From JBBUAX01 sp964409535 (GTDB lineage: Bacteria; Patescibacteriota; Minisyncoccia; UBA6257; 2-01-FULL-56-20): a stretch of DNA of 46,352 nt. The translations under genes and the position numbers were made by a program. Where the stretch lies: NCBI GenBank assembly GCA_964409535.1, contig CAYPDQ010000006.1, positions 1 through 46,352 on the forward strand, read 5' to 3'. This document shows positions 13,465-20,700 of this stretch, one piece after another. The notes beneath the pieces are model-generated. The model did not search any database and was not told the DNA's origin. It was given only the letters and a program-made list of their open reading frames with translations. Position 1 is the first letter of the stretch. Every line of letters starts with the position of its first letter.

Positions 13465-16099
13465 GGCATCGTTTATATTTTTTGCCCGAGCCGCAAGGGC
13501 AGGGGTCGTTGCGACCTATCTTTCCTGAAACTCCTGCAGGCAAAGGAGCAACCGTCCTTGTCTCTTGTCCCGTGCCGCTTTTCACTAATTTGAACACATT
13601 ATTGAAAACCAAGGCGTTCCAGTTGTCCCAGAAACCGGCGAAAAGCCGCCGGGCCTCCTGGCGGTACTCCACAAGTGGGTCTTTCTGGCCATAGGCACGG
13701 AGGCCGACGGACTCGGAGAGCGCTTCCAAGTCCTCCAAATGGTTCATCCAGAGGAAGTCCAGCGCGCTCAAAACCTGGGAGGAAGCCGCCGGATTCGCAC
13801 TCACCTCCACGCTGCGCTTGGTTAGAAGCGCGCGCGCACCTTCCAGGGTGGCGGGCGGAGGCGAATCTTTCTCAACAACACCGGCGTCGGCAAAAGCTTT
13901 CTTGATGTCTTCCATCAGAATTTCGCCCGTCTCTTCGCTCCGCGCGGAAAATAGCTTATCTGCGAAATCGGCAACGGCTTCGAAGATAATGCCTGTGAGT
14001 TTTCCCTCCCGGGGAGCGTTCATTATCTCACCCCGCCTTTTGTAGACCGCGTTCCGCTGGCGGTTCAGGACGTCGTCGTATTCCAACAAGTGCTTGCGCA
14101 GATCGAAGTTCGCACCCTCCACCTTGGCTTGCGCCTGGGCCACCGCTTTGGACACGAAGCCCACCTGGATCGGCTGGTCTTCCGGCAGGTCAAAGCGTTC
14201 CATCAGGCCCTTTATCCGGTCGCCGCCGAAGATGCGCAGGAGATCGTCGTCTAAGGCCAAGAAGAATTGGGAAGAGCCCGGGTCGCCCTGGCGGCCGGAG
14301 CGGCCGCGCAACTGATTGTCTATCCGCCGGGCTTCATGACGCTCGGTGCCAATTACATGCAATCCTCCTAACTCCACTACATTTTTATACTCCTTTTCCC
14401 ACCCTTTCCATTCTTCGGTTAATTCAAAATCTGCTTCATTAGTTTTGACTTTTGAGCTTTGGACTTTGAACTTGCTTGGCGCTGGGCCGCCAAGCATAAT
14501 GTCCACCCCCCGGCCGGCCATATTGGTCGCGACCGTCACCGCTTTGGGCTTCCCGGCCTGGGCGATGATCGCACCCTCGCGCTCGTTGTTCTTCGCGTTC
14601 AAAACCTCATGCGGAATCCCCTCTTTAGACAATAGTGCGGAGACGATCTCGTTCTTATGTATTGAAGTCGTGCCGACCAAAACCGGCTGGCCGCGCTCGT
14701 GGCATTCCTTTATCTCTTTCACCACCGCAGCCCACTTGGCCGCCTGATCCTTGTAGATCGCGTCTGCCCGGTCTTCGCGCACCATCGGTTTGTGGGTCGG
14801 GATGGAGACGACCTCCAAGCCGTAGACCTTGTGGAATTCCTCCGCCGATGTTTGGGCGGTTCCAGTCATACCGGCAAGCTTCTCGTACATCCGGAAATAG
14901 TTTTGGATGGAAACTTTGGCGTAAGTGCGCGATTCTTCTTTGACCGCCACGCCCTCCTTCGCCTCTATCGCCTGGTGCAAACCGCTCTGGTAACGGCGGC
15001 CGTGGAGCAACCGTCCGGTGAACTCGTCCACGATCACCACCTCGCCGTCTTTGACCACATAGTCCTTGTCCCGCTTGTAGACCGCTTTGGCCCGCAGGGA
15101 CTCTTCCAAGAAATGCACCAGGCGCAAATGCTCCGGCGCATAGAGATTGGGCACGCCGATTATTTTTTCAACCTTCTGTATCCCGGCAGGGGTTATCGCC
15201 GCGGAGCGGTGCTTTTCGTCCACGGTGTAATCCTCCTCCTCGGCCAATCCGGAAGCGATCCGGGCAAAAACCTTGTAGAATTCGCTGGATTGGGCATCCG
15301 GCGCAGCGATTATAAGGGGGGTGCGGGCTTCGTCTATGAGTATTGAGTCAACCTCGTCAATGATCGCGTAGCAGTATTCCCTTTGTACCCGATCTTCCGG
15401 GTAGTGGGCCAGATTGTCTCGGAGATAATCAAAGCCGAACTCGTGGTTGGTGCCATAGGTAATGTCCGCCAAATACGCTTCCCGGCGGGAAATCGGCCGC
15501 AGAAAATCTTGCTGAACCAGGTACGATCCTTTTTCGTCTCTTTCCTTATCTAATCCTTTCTCTTTTTCTTCTCCACGTTCCACGTTATGCGTTTCACGTT
15601 GCGCGACATAGGCCGAATCGTAGAGATAAGCGTTATTCGGCACGAGGCAAGCGACCGAGAGCCCCAGCGCCTGGTAGATCTGCCCCATCCACACCGCATC
15701 GCGCCGGGCGAGATACTCGTTCACCGTAACAATGTGTACTCCCTTTCCGGTAAGCGCGTTCAAGTACGCCGGTGCGACCGCCGCGAGCGTCTTGCCTTCA
15801 CCGGTCATCATCTCCGAGATCCCCTTGCGGTGAAGAACTATCCCGCCCATTAACTGTTCGTCGAACGGACGCTGACCGAGCGTGCGCTTCGCCGCTTCGC
15901 GCGCAAGCGCGAAGGCATCCGGCAGAATCAAGTCCAGCGACTCGCCACCCGACACGCATTTCTTCAAATCCAAACTCCGCGCTTTGAGTTCGGCGTCGGA
16001 CAATTTTTCCGTCTCCGCCTCCAAGCGGTTCACCGCCTCAACCTCGGACTTCAAGCCGCTGGCGGAAGAACCGAATAATTTCTCCAAGAAGCCGCTCAT
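13454..16099 (-). CDS. secA: Preprotein translocase ATPase SecA
   Basis: 881 aa. DEAD-motor ATPase driving export through SecYEG. Walker A region MMTGEGKTLAA, DEVDSILIDEARTPLI, GMTGTAQT, TNMAGRGVDI, and RGRSGRQGDPGSSQFFL. C-terminal SEC-C zinc motif GRNDPCPCGSGKKYKRCHGK. Two repeat-derived inserts are read in frame: about 35 residues around RETHNVERGEEKEKG before REAYLADITYGTNHEFG, and SKFKVQSSKVKT after TNMAGRGVDIMLGG. Both sit at surface loops by homology. Start overlaps the hpf stop as ATGA. Confidence 0.97.
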   Translation of the reverse strand: MSGFLEKLFGSSASGLKSEVEAVNRLEAETEKLSDAELKARSLDLKKCVSGGESLDLILPDAFALAREAAKRTLGQRPFDEQLMGGIVLHRKGISEMMTGEGKTLAAVAPAYLNALTGKGVHIVTVNEYLARRDAVWMGQIYQALGLSVACLVPNNAYLYDSAYVAQRETHNVERGEEKEKGLDKERDEKGSYLVQQDFLRPISRREAYLADITYGTNHEFGFDYLRDNLAHYPEDRVQREYCYAIIDEVDSILIDEARTPLIIAAPDAQSSEFYKVFARIASGLAEEEDYTVDEKHRSAAITPAGIQKVEKIIGVPNLYAPEHLRLVHFLEESLRAKAVYKRDKDYVVKDGEVVIVDEFTGRLLHGRRYQSGLHQAIEAKEGVAVKEESRTYAKVSIQNYFRMYEKLAGMTGTAQTSAEEFHKVYGLEVVSIPTHKPMVREDRADAIYKDQAAKWAAVVKEIKECHERGQPVLVGTTSIHKNEIVSALLSKEGIPHEVLNAKNNEREGAIIAQAGKPKAVTVATNMAGRGVDIMLGGPAPSKFKVQSSKVKTNEADFELTEEWKGWEKEYKNVVELGGLHVIGTERHEARRIDNQLRGRSGRQGDPGSSQFFLALDDDLLRIFGGDRIKGLMERFDLPEDQPIQVGFVSKAVAQAQAKVEGANFDLRKHLLEYDDVLNRQRNAVYKRRGEIMNAPREGKLTGIIFEAVADFADKLFSARSEETGEILMEDIKKAFADAGVVEKDSPPPATLEGARALLTKRSVEVSANPAASSQVLSALDFLWMNHLEDLEALSESVGLRAYGQKDPLVEYRQEARRLFAGFWDNWNALVFNNVFKLVKSGTGQETRTVAPLPAGVSGKIGRNDPCPCGSGKKYKRCHGK
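14441..14475. repeat. Degenerate tandem array inside secA (insert 2)
   Basis: Units of the form ACTTTTGAGCTTTGGACTTT on the plus strand, encoding KFKVQSSKVK. It is flanked by normal SecA sequence on both sides. Confidence 0.7.
15571..15606. repeat. Degenerate tandem array inside secA (insert 1)
   Basis: ACGTTCCACGTTATGCGTTT-type 7-9 bp units, encoding RETHNVERG. The same type of array sits at the start of glyS (40042-40075). Confidence 0.7.
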
Positions 16100-16461
16100 C
16101 CAGTTTGTCTGCCTGCCTTGCCGGCAGGCTGGCCGCGCCGGGGACGCTCAATTGTTTTTGTCCGGTACTTTTCCACTTCCAACCGCAGCTTATTCTCCAC
16201 TTTGTCTACCGCCGCCCGCGCGTCAATGTGGTTCTCTACGGCGCGGAGCACTTTCCCCGGGAGACGCAGGTTTGCCTCCGCCATAAAAACGGGGCCGCTT
16301 CGATGGTGGCGGGTGTTCCTCGCGATCTCCACTCGCAACTCCGTCTCGCCTTCTTTCTCAAAGGGGCGCAGAAGTTTGCCGACGGCCCCAAGCTTCCGCT
16401 CTATGTAAACCTTGAGCGCCGGGGTCAAGTCAAGCGCGGTGGCCTTAATCAGGATTCGCAT
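16096..16461 (-). CDS. hpf: Ribosome hibernation promoting factor, short HPF-like
   Basis: 121 aa from ATG 16461: MRILIKATALDLTPALKVYIERKLG ... ELRVEIARNTRHHRSGPVFMAEANLRLPGKVLRAVENHIDARAAVDKVENKLRLEVEKY, the beta-alpha fold that binds the 30S decoding region and inactivates ribosomes. An open frame runs 47 codons further upstream, but those codons are the inverted-repeat element 16461-16578, so I take the internal Met as the real start. The C-terminal tail (RGQPAGKAGRQTG) comes from a small palindrome (16111-16129). Overlaps secA. Confidence 0.9.
   Translation of the reverse strand: MRILIKATALDLTPALKVYIERKLGAVGKLLRPFEKEGETELRVEIARNTRHHRSGPVFMAEANLRLPGKVLRAVENHIDARAAVDKVENKLRLEVEKYRTKTIERPRRGQPAGKAGRQTG
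16111..16129. repeat. Small palindrome in the hpf tail
   Basis: GCCTGCC and GGCAGGC around TTGCC. It encodes part of the last residues (QPAGKAG) of HPF. The related CCTGCCTGCGCAGG-type palindrome is found in lnt. Confidence 0.6.
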
Positions 16462-16578
16462 CCCGTACGAAACAGGAAACTTTCGTTTCCGCGGACTGTT
16501 CGCGCAGCTGCGACCGCGGCTGCTTGTTGTGTTTTCGGCGTTAAAACGTGTTTCATAAGCTTGCGGTTTCGTACGGGA
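16461..16578. mobile_element. Gene-less element with GIY-YIG-element ends, at the hpf start
   Basis: Ends TCCCGTACGAAAC (16461-16473) and its exact complement (16566-16578). The GIY-YIG element at 19981-20260 has ends TCCCGTACGAAAT, and similarity continues inward (AGGAAAC). On the minus strand one frame ends SFLFRTG, matching the GIY-YIG C-terminus FLFRTG. The element stops exactly at the hpf ATG, as the other stops at the start of the gene after it. Likely an internally deleted, non-autonomous relative. Confidence 0.7.
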
Positions 16579-16600
16579 CTCATAGTCAAACCATTCTAAC

Positions 16601-16635
16601 AAAAAAAATCCCGTCCCGCTACTGCGGGACGGGAT
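16601..16635 (-). terminator. Strong Rho-independent terminator
   Basis: On the minus strand ATCCCGTCCCGC, 4-nt loop, its 12-nt complement and then seven T (eight counting the last stem base). It ends the 19-aa peptide gene (16650-16709) and insulates the hpf-secA unit. Confidence 0.9.
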
Positions 16636-16649
16636 CGTAGGAAGGCCTG

Positions 16650-16709
16650 CTATCTGCGGCGCTTTTTGCCGCCCTTCTTAGCCTTCTTAGCTGCCTTTTT
16701 CTTGGCCAT
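16650..16709 (-). CDS. 19-aa Lys/Arg-rich peptide
   Basis: MAKKKAAKKAKKGGKKRRR followed by TAG. Twelve of 19 residues are Lys or Arg. It stands alone, directly before a strong terminator and after an AT-rich stretch (a possible promoter, TTTTCA-16-CATAAT, near 16790-16820). The composition is like histone H1-type tails or small ribosomal/nucleoid peptides; binding nucleic acid is inference. Too short for ordinary gene callers. Confidence 0.6.
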   Translation of the reverse strand: MAKKKAAKKAKKGGKKRRR

Positions 16710-16830
16710 TTATTTTTTGAAAAACGTCGCCCGCGCAACATTTTCCATTTGGGGTCCGACCTTTAAAATTATTTCTTTCTTACTATTTAATTATGAATCA
16801 ATCCGGCGCAATGAAAAGAGAAAACTGTGG

Positions 16831-17330
16831 ATAACTTCCGCCGCGCGCCCGCGAGCTTGCGAGCGGCTGCCGCGGGCGAGAACCGAGCACATAAACAGAA
16901 TTTATGTGCTCGGTTGCTCAATTTTGCGGCTAATCGCTTCGTTCTTGGACAAAATTGGCAAAGCCCCCTAAAGGGGCCGCAGGAGGTGACCTCTCCCGCA
17001 AATCTCCGAATGGCGAAGCCGGAGGGTAGATTTGCGTGGATCCCGTCTGTCCGCGATAAAAGCCCAAGTTCCAAGGCCGGTTCGGAGATAACGGGATCGC
17101 GCCAACTGTAGCCGCTCGCTTACGCTCGCGGACAGTTGCGGGACAATTTCTGTTTGAACCTCCGCCTGCGGGCCGCAAGCGGTGACCTCCAATTCTCTGT
17201 TTGTAGTGAATGAGTGCTCGTCTCGCGGCCCGCAGGCGGAACTTCCGCGGCAGTGCTCTACCCGCGGCCCCCTTAGGGGGGTACGAGAATTCTAACATAA
17301 ACCAAAACCCCCTTGCGGGGGCATTGGCCA
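16831..17330. other. Hairpin-rich, protein-free stretch
   Basis: No convincing gene between 16710 and 17408. At least five inverted repeats: 15-bp arms 16881-16895/16901-16915 (loop 5), GCAAATCT/AGATTTGC around 16993-17034, GATCCCGT 17039-17046/17091-17098, CAACTGT 17103-17109/17132-17138, and CCGCCTGCGGGCCGC 17162-17176/17225-17239. Two small GC hairpins (CCCCCTTAGGGGG and CCCCCTTGCGGGGG) follow near 17270-17320. GGTGACCTC occurs twice. A DnaA-box-like TGTGGATAA lies at about 16825. It could be nested palindromic elements or a structured RNA; I cannot match it to tmRNA, RNase P or SRP RNA. Confidence 0.6.
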
Positions 17331-17408
17331 AACAGATTTGGGGAGATGCCTCGCTCGACGTCGTCGGCAAGGTATCACACACTCATTCGCGGCGATTATA
17401 GCATACTC

Positions 17409-18041
17409 TTATTCCAAAGGCAAGCCGGAAGAGGGCTTTCGGAATACCAAGAACTTATAGCCCAGGAAGTTGCCCGTAAAACTGGCGAGGATGCCGGCAA
17501 CCGGCGCGATGACGTTCACCCACAACTCCGGAGAGGTACCCCAGGGGCCCAGCGCCTTTACCGCCGTCGCAACCCCGACATTCAGAAGCGCGTTTAAAAC
17601 GGTTATCGCGTAGAACTTCGCCACCGTGCGCGCTTCCAGCCGGCTTCTGTCCTCGAACGTCCAAAGTTTGTTCCAGAAGAAACTGTTGGTCGTGGCGGCC
17701 AGAAATGACACTGTCTTGAAGGTTCCGAAGGTCAGGTTGCTTATCTCTCCGGCGGGTATCCCGGAGAGAAGCGTCTCCAAGTTGAGCACTCCAAGATCAA
17801 TGAAGCTATTCAAGGTTCCCACTGCTGCAAACTTAGCGAACTGATAGATCACCGGCAAGCGTTTGCCGATGAAGCCCGCCACGCCCAAGGCAACCGGCGC
17901 AAGCACGGTGAGGAAGACAAAAACCGCTGACCGTACCAAACCGGACAGAACTAATCCTACGTTCGTCAAAACCGGCTGGATCAAAAGCCCCACCGCCGCG
18001 CCGATCACGACCGCCAAGATGAAATCTTTGCGCGTTGTCAT
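17409..18041 (-). CDS. GtrA-family membrane protein
   Basis: 210 aa. Two N-terminal TM helices, then the four-helix GtrA domain (FAKFAAVGTLNSFIDLGVLN ... NSFFWNKLWTFED ... FTGNFLGYKFLVF). GtrA-like proteins are thought to move lipid-linked sugars across the membrane for surface glycosylation. No glycosyltransferase is adjacent. It is 2 bases downstream of the SIMPL protein gene. Confidence 0.8.
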   Translation of the reverse strand: MTTRKDFILAVVIGAAVGLLIQPVLTNVGLVLSGLVRSAVFVFLTVLAPVALGVAGFIGKRLPVIYQFAKFAAVGTLNSFIDLGVLNLETLLSGIPAGEISNLTFGTFKTVSFLAATTNSFFWNKLWTFEDRSRLEARTVAKFYAITVLNALLNVGVATAVKALGPWGTSPELWVNVIAPVAGILASFTGNFLGYKFLVFRKPSSGLPLE

Positions 18042-18043
18042 AT

Positions 18044-18811
18044 TTACCGCAACTCGTAACTTACCGTCACGTTGACCGTAATCTCCTCCGAGCCGGGTTC
18101 TATCGTCGGCGCCGGAACGGCAACGCCCCCGCCGCCCATTCCCACCGCTTTCTCCGCAGCGTAGTAAGGGTAGATCGGCCCGCCCTGATATTCGTTAACG
18201 TTCAAAACTCTGCCCAATTTCACGCCGGCAGCTCGCGCCATCGCTTCCGCTTTCTCGCGCGCAACCCGGAACGCTTCCTCTCTCGCTTCCGCCAAATACT
18301 TCTCCGGCTCATCCACGCCGAAGCTCACTCCTCCGATCTGGTTAATGCCCAATTCCGGCAAACCGCCCAGGATCTCGCCCACTTTAGGCAGGTCCCGGAC
18401 CTTCAACGTCACCGTCTGGGTCAGGGTATAGCCGCTGATAAAACTGGTACGCCGCGCCTCGTCGTACTCGTAGTTCGGCTGGAGATTGTAGCCAGTCGTG
18501 CGGATATCCTTCGCCTCTACGCCCTTAGATTTGACGAAATCGATCGCCTGTGAGACCAATTCATTGTTTCTGCTCGCTAATTCATCCGGATTCTGACCTC
18601 GGGAAACCACAGAAAAAGAGGTTGTCGCGATGTCCGGCGAGACCAGGGTTTTGCCCTCCGCCGTGACCGTCATGCTCCGCGTGGGATACAAGGAATCTTT
18701 GTACTTGCCCGCTATCGGGAACGCGAAGAAAAGAAGCCCGACCACCGCCGCCGCCAAAAACAAGTCCAAAAGCAGCCAGAAATACTGTTTAAGATTATTT
18801 TCGTTTTGCAT
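18044..18811 (-). CDS. SIMPL-domain (DUF541) membrane-anchored protein
   Basis: 255 aa. One N-terminal TM helix (residues 12-32), then a SIMPL domain: MTVTAEGKTLVSPDIATTSFSVVSRGQ ... VKSKGVEAKDIRTTGYNLQPNYEYDE ... AREEAFRVAREKAEAMARAAG, ending in a Gly/Pro-rich stretch and a beta strand ITVNVTVSYELR. The family is extracytoplasmic, with members involved in oxidative-stress or signalling roles; function here is unknown. Confidence 0.85.
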   Translation of the reverse strand: MQNENNLKQYFWLLLDLFLAAAVVGLLFFAFPIAGKYKDSLYPTRSMTVTAEGKTLVSPDIATTSFSVVSRGQNPDELASRNNELVSQAIDFVKSKGVEAKDIRTTGYNLQPNYEYDEARRTSFISGYTLTQTVTLKVRDLPKVGEILGGLPELGINQIGGVSFGVDEPEKYLAEAREEAFRVAREKAEAMARAAGVKLGRVLNVNEYQGGPIYPYYAAEKAVGMGGGGVAVPAPTIEPGSEEITVNVTVSYELR

Positions 18812-18847
18812 TTTATTATTTGTTTTTACGACCGTTACATTCTAACT

Positions 18848-19576
18848 CTAACCCTGACTTGCTGCAATTATCCCCCTGAATTCATCCGCTTTGACGCTCG
18901 CGCCGCCGACAAGGAGGCCATCGATGTATTCTGCGTCAAGATACGACTTTGCGTTCCGCGCATTGACCGAACCGCCATAGAGACCGATAACGTCCCTGAA
19001 CTTCTCCTTGATCGCGAGATAAGCGGCGCAGGCCCGAACCATCCGCTCCGCCTCGTAAGCATCGCACGGAACGCCGGTACCGATGGCCCAGATCGGCTCG
19101 TAGGCAACGACAATCGTCTTTCTAAAATTCTTTGGAATATGCCGCGCGGCTGCTGCAAGCTGCCTGCGCACATAGCGGAGTACGCGCGCAGTCCCCTTCT
19201 TTCGCACCGCGAGGGGCTCGCCTACGCAAAGAATGGGAGTGATCAGCGCATGCAAAGCCGCTGCGCATTTTTTACCCACCATTTCATCGGTTTCACCGAG
19301 CCATTGTCTGCGTTCGGAGTGGCCGACGATGACGTACTTCACGCCGGAATTTTTGAGCATCGCCGGAGAAATTTCGCCGGTATAAGCGCCCTTTTCTTCC
19401 CAAAAGACGTCCTGTGCCCCGAGATCCGCCTTTTTCAAAATCTTGCCTATACCTTCCAGAAAAACGAATGGCGGACAGACAACTACGTTTTTGGCATCGC
19501 TTGCCCGCGCAAGAGCCACCGCTTCTTTAACACTGGCCGGATTCATCTTCCAGTTACCCACGATCAGCTTAGACAT
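18848..19576 (-). CDS. tpiA: Triosephosphate isomerase
   Basis: 242 aa TIM barrel interconverting DHAP and glyceraldehyde 3-phosphate. Catalytic residues visible: Lys in GNWKMN (residue 10), His in VIVGHSERR (about 87), Glu in VAYEPIWAIGTG (about 156), and phosphate loops GLYGGSVN and LLVGGAS. Glycolysis partner of pgk (37590-38756). Standard length. Confidence 0.97.
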   Translation of the reverse strand: MSKLIVGNWKMNPASVKEAVALARASDAKNVVVCPPFVFLEGIGKILKKADLGAQDVFWEEKGAYTGEISPAMLKNSGVKYVIVGHSERRQWLGETDEMVGKKCAAALHALITPILCVGEPLAVRKKGTARVLRYVRRQLAAAARHIPKNFRKTIVVAYEPIWAIGTGVPCDAYEAERMVRACAAYLAIKEKFRDVIGLYGGSVNARNAKSYLDAEYIDGLLVGGASVKADEFRGIIAASQG

Positions 19577-19625
19577 CTGGTTTGAATTTTACCATGTTTC
19601 GGTTATTATGTTTCGTGCAAAGTCG

Positions 19626-19700
19626 GCTCCTATCGTCTAGCCCGGCCTAGGACGCCAGGTTCTCATCCTGGAAACTCGGGTTCAAATCCCGATGGGAGCA
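19626..19700 (+). tRNA. tRNA-Glu (CUC)
   Basis: Acceptor GCTCCTA pairs with TGGGAGC, anticodon stem CCAGG/CCTGG with loop TTCTCAT (anticodon CTC), T arm CTCGGG-TTCAAAT-CCCGA, discriminator A. CCA not encoded. One of few plus-strand genes; its 3' end is 5 bases from the stop of the converging gene 19706-19981. Confidence 0.95.
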
Positions 19701-19705
19701 CACGC

Positions 19706-19981
19706 TCAGGAGTCAACGAATATCATATCCTCGTTCAGGTAGCCGATCTCCTCGGAGATGATGCTGTCCCAGGCGGTTTCGTCCCCCGTCTGGAGCGCCT
19801 GGAGTTTGGCGTTGTAGTTGTCCAAGAGCTTCCGCAGTGAGGAGCGGTCAGATTCAAAAAGATTTGCCAGGTTCTCGCGGGTGGCGGCGTCCGAGAGGCC
19901 AATTATCCTCCAGATTATCGCCTGTTCGTCCTCATCCAGGTCCGACTCCTGCAGAATTTCATCAAAAAGGGGGTCTCTCAT
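19706..19981 (-). CDS. Acidic helical hypothetical protein, 91 aa
   Basis: Acidic, helix-rich (DEILQESDLDEDEQAIIWRIIGLSD ... DSIISEEIGYLNEDMIF). No TM helix. Start ATG overlaps the GIY-YIG stop as ATGA. I infer this gene and the 57-aa gene upstream (20261-20434) were once adjacent and were separated by the GIY-YIG element. Function unknown. Confidence 0.65.
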   Translation of the reverse strand: MRDPLFDEILQESDLDEDEQAIIWRIIGLSDAATRENLANLFESDRSSLRKLLDNYNAKLQALQTGDETAWDSIISEEIGYLNEDMIFVDS

Positions 19982-20238
19982 CCCGTACGAAATAGGAAAC
20001 GCTTGAGGCGAGCTCGTAGGTAGCTCTTACCTCTACCCGTTTTCAAATATAATTCTCTTGCCTTGGCATCGTCCTCATCAAGGCACACTTCATAGTAAAT
20101 CAAGCGATAAGGGCCTCTACCCTTAGTGTAACCGGATTTTCCTTCAAGATGTTCTCTCAAGCGTTTCCGTAAGTCGGCAGTGTAGCCAGTATAAAAATTT
20201 CCACTCTTCTGACTCCTTAATACGTAAGTGTAAAACAT
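19978..20238 (-). CDS. Small GIY-YIG nuclease inside a terminal-repeat element
   Basis: 86 aa: YTYVLRSQKSGNFYTGYTADLRKRLREHLEGKSGYTKGRGPYRLIYYE, the short UvrC/YhbQ-like GIY-YIG domain (here YTY..NFYTG, with the catalytic Arg in DLRKRLREH, and YYE). The last codons (FLFRTG) are the right-hand terminal repeat of the element 19981-20260. The family nicks or cuts DNA and in introns promotes homing. Location inside a 13-bp inverted repeat suggests it helps move or maintain the element (inference). Confidence 0.85.
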   Translation of the reverse strand: MFYTYVLRSQKSGNFYTGYTADLRKRLREHLEGKSGYTKGRGPYRLIYYEVCLDEDDAKARELYLKTGRGKSYLRARLKRFLFRTG

Positions 20239-20260
20239 ATAGTATTGATTTCGTACGGGA
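19981..20260. mobile_element. GIY-YIG element with 13-bp terminal inverted repeats
   Basis: TCCCGTACGAAAT (19981-19993) and its exact complement (20248-20260) bound a 280-bp unit occupied almost fully by a GIY-YIG gene. One end abuts the TGA of the 57-aa gene, the other the ATG of the 91-aa gene. A short relative with the same ends is at 16461-16578, and a decayed GIY-YIG unit with different 12-bp ends at 25789-25948. Confidence 0.7.
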
Positions 20261-20434
20261 TCATTTCTTCAGTAAATTCAGACCCGTCGCAACCAGGCGC
20301 GAGATCAATTTGAATATCCCGGCTAATTTGGACGACTTCCCAACCTCGGCAAGTGCCTGTTCCTCTTTCGCGAGCATCCGCTCCGCTTTCTCTGGGCTCG
20401 GCCCCCGCTCTGCGGGAATCTGCTCAAATTTCAT
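20261..20434 (-). CDS. Small hypothetical protein, 57 aa
   Basis: MKFEQIPAERGPSPEKAERM ... LAGIFKLISRLVATGLNLLKK. A charged N-terminal half and an amphipathic or membrane-associating C-terminal helix. Start overlaps the toxin stop as ATGA (20431-20434), so it is translated with the toxin-antitoxin genes. The stop directly touches the GIY-YIG element. Not recognised. Confidence 0.55.
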   Translation of the reverse strand: MKFEQIPAERGPSPEKAERMLAKEEQALAEVGKSSKLAGIFKLISRLVATGLNLLKK

Positions 20435-20697
20435 TGATAGATATCATGCGCTCCGACCTCCAAAAATAAAACAGCTCCTTCTCTAAGGAAAATGAACTTA
20501 ATTCGGTAGGACTTATTAATAGAAAACGCCCAGGCCTCTTTTTCCTTGCCGTGGAGCTTATGCGTATTAAGATGGGGATCGAAAGGATCTCTCCTGAAAA
20601 TGGATTCTCTCTCTAAGGCAAGTTGCTTAGTGCTCTTAGCGAGTTTTTTGTACTGGCGCTCAAATTTTGAGGTTACCCGAATCTCGCGGATACCCAT
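20431..20697 (-). CDS. RelE/ParE-superfamily toxin
   Basis: 88 aa: VTSKFERQYKKLAKSTKQLA (N-terminal helices), DPFDPHLNTHKLHGKEKEAWAFSINKSYRIKFIFL (central sheet with the conserved Arg) and a C-terminal VGAHDIYQ. It resembles RelE-type mRNA interferases. The preceding 72-aa gene is 3 bases upstream and looks like its antitoxin. Expected to cut mRNA at the ribosome when free. Confidence 0.75.
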   Translation of the reverse strand: MGIREIRVTSKFERQYKKLAKSTKQLALERESIFRRDPFDPHLNTHKLHGKEKEAWAFSINKSYRIKFIFLREGAVLFLEVGAHDIYQ

Positions 20698-20700
20698 AGA

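Noticed and set aside
16461..16602. 47-residue N-terminal extension of HPF
   Set aside because: It is the translation of an inverted-repeat element; the HPF fold starts at MRILIKATALDL.
16930..17382. 150-codon minus-strand frame in the hairpin-rich block
   Set aside because: It runs straight through several perfect inverted repeats, has no domain and is rich in Arg/Pro/Gly; better explained by the repeats.
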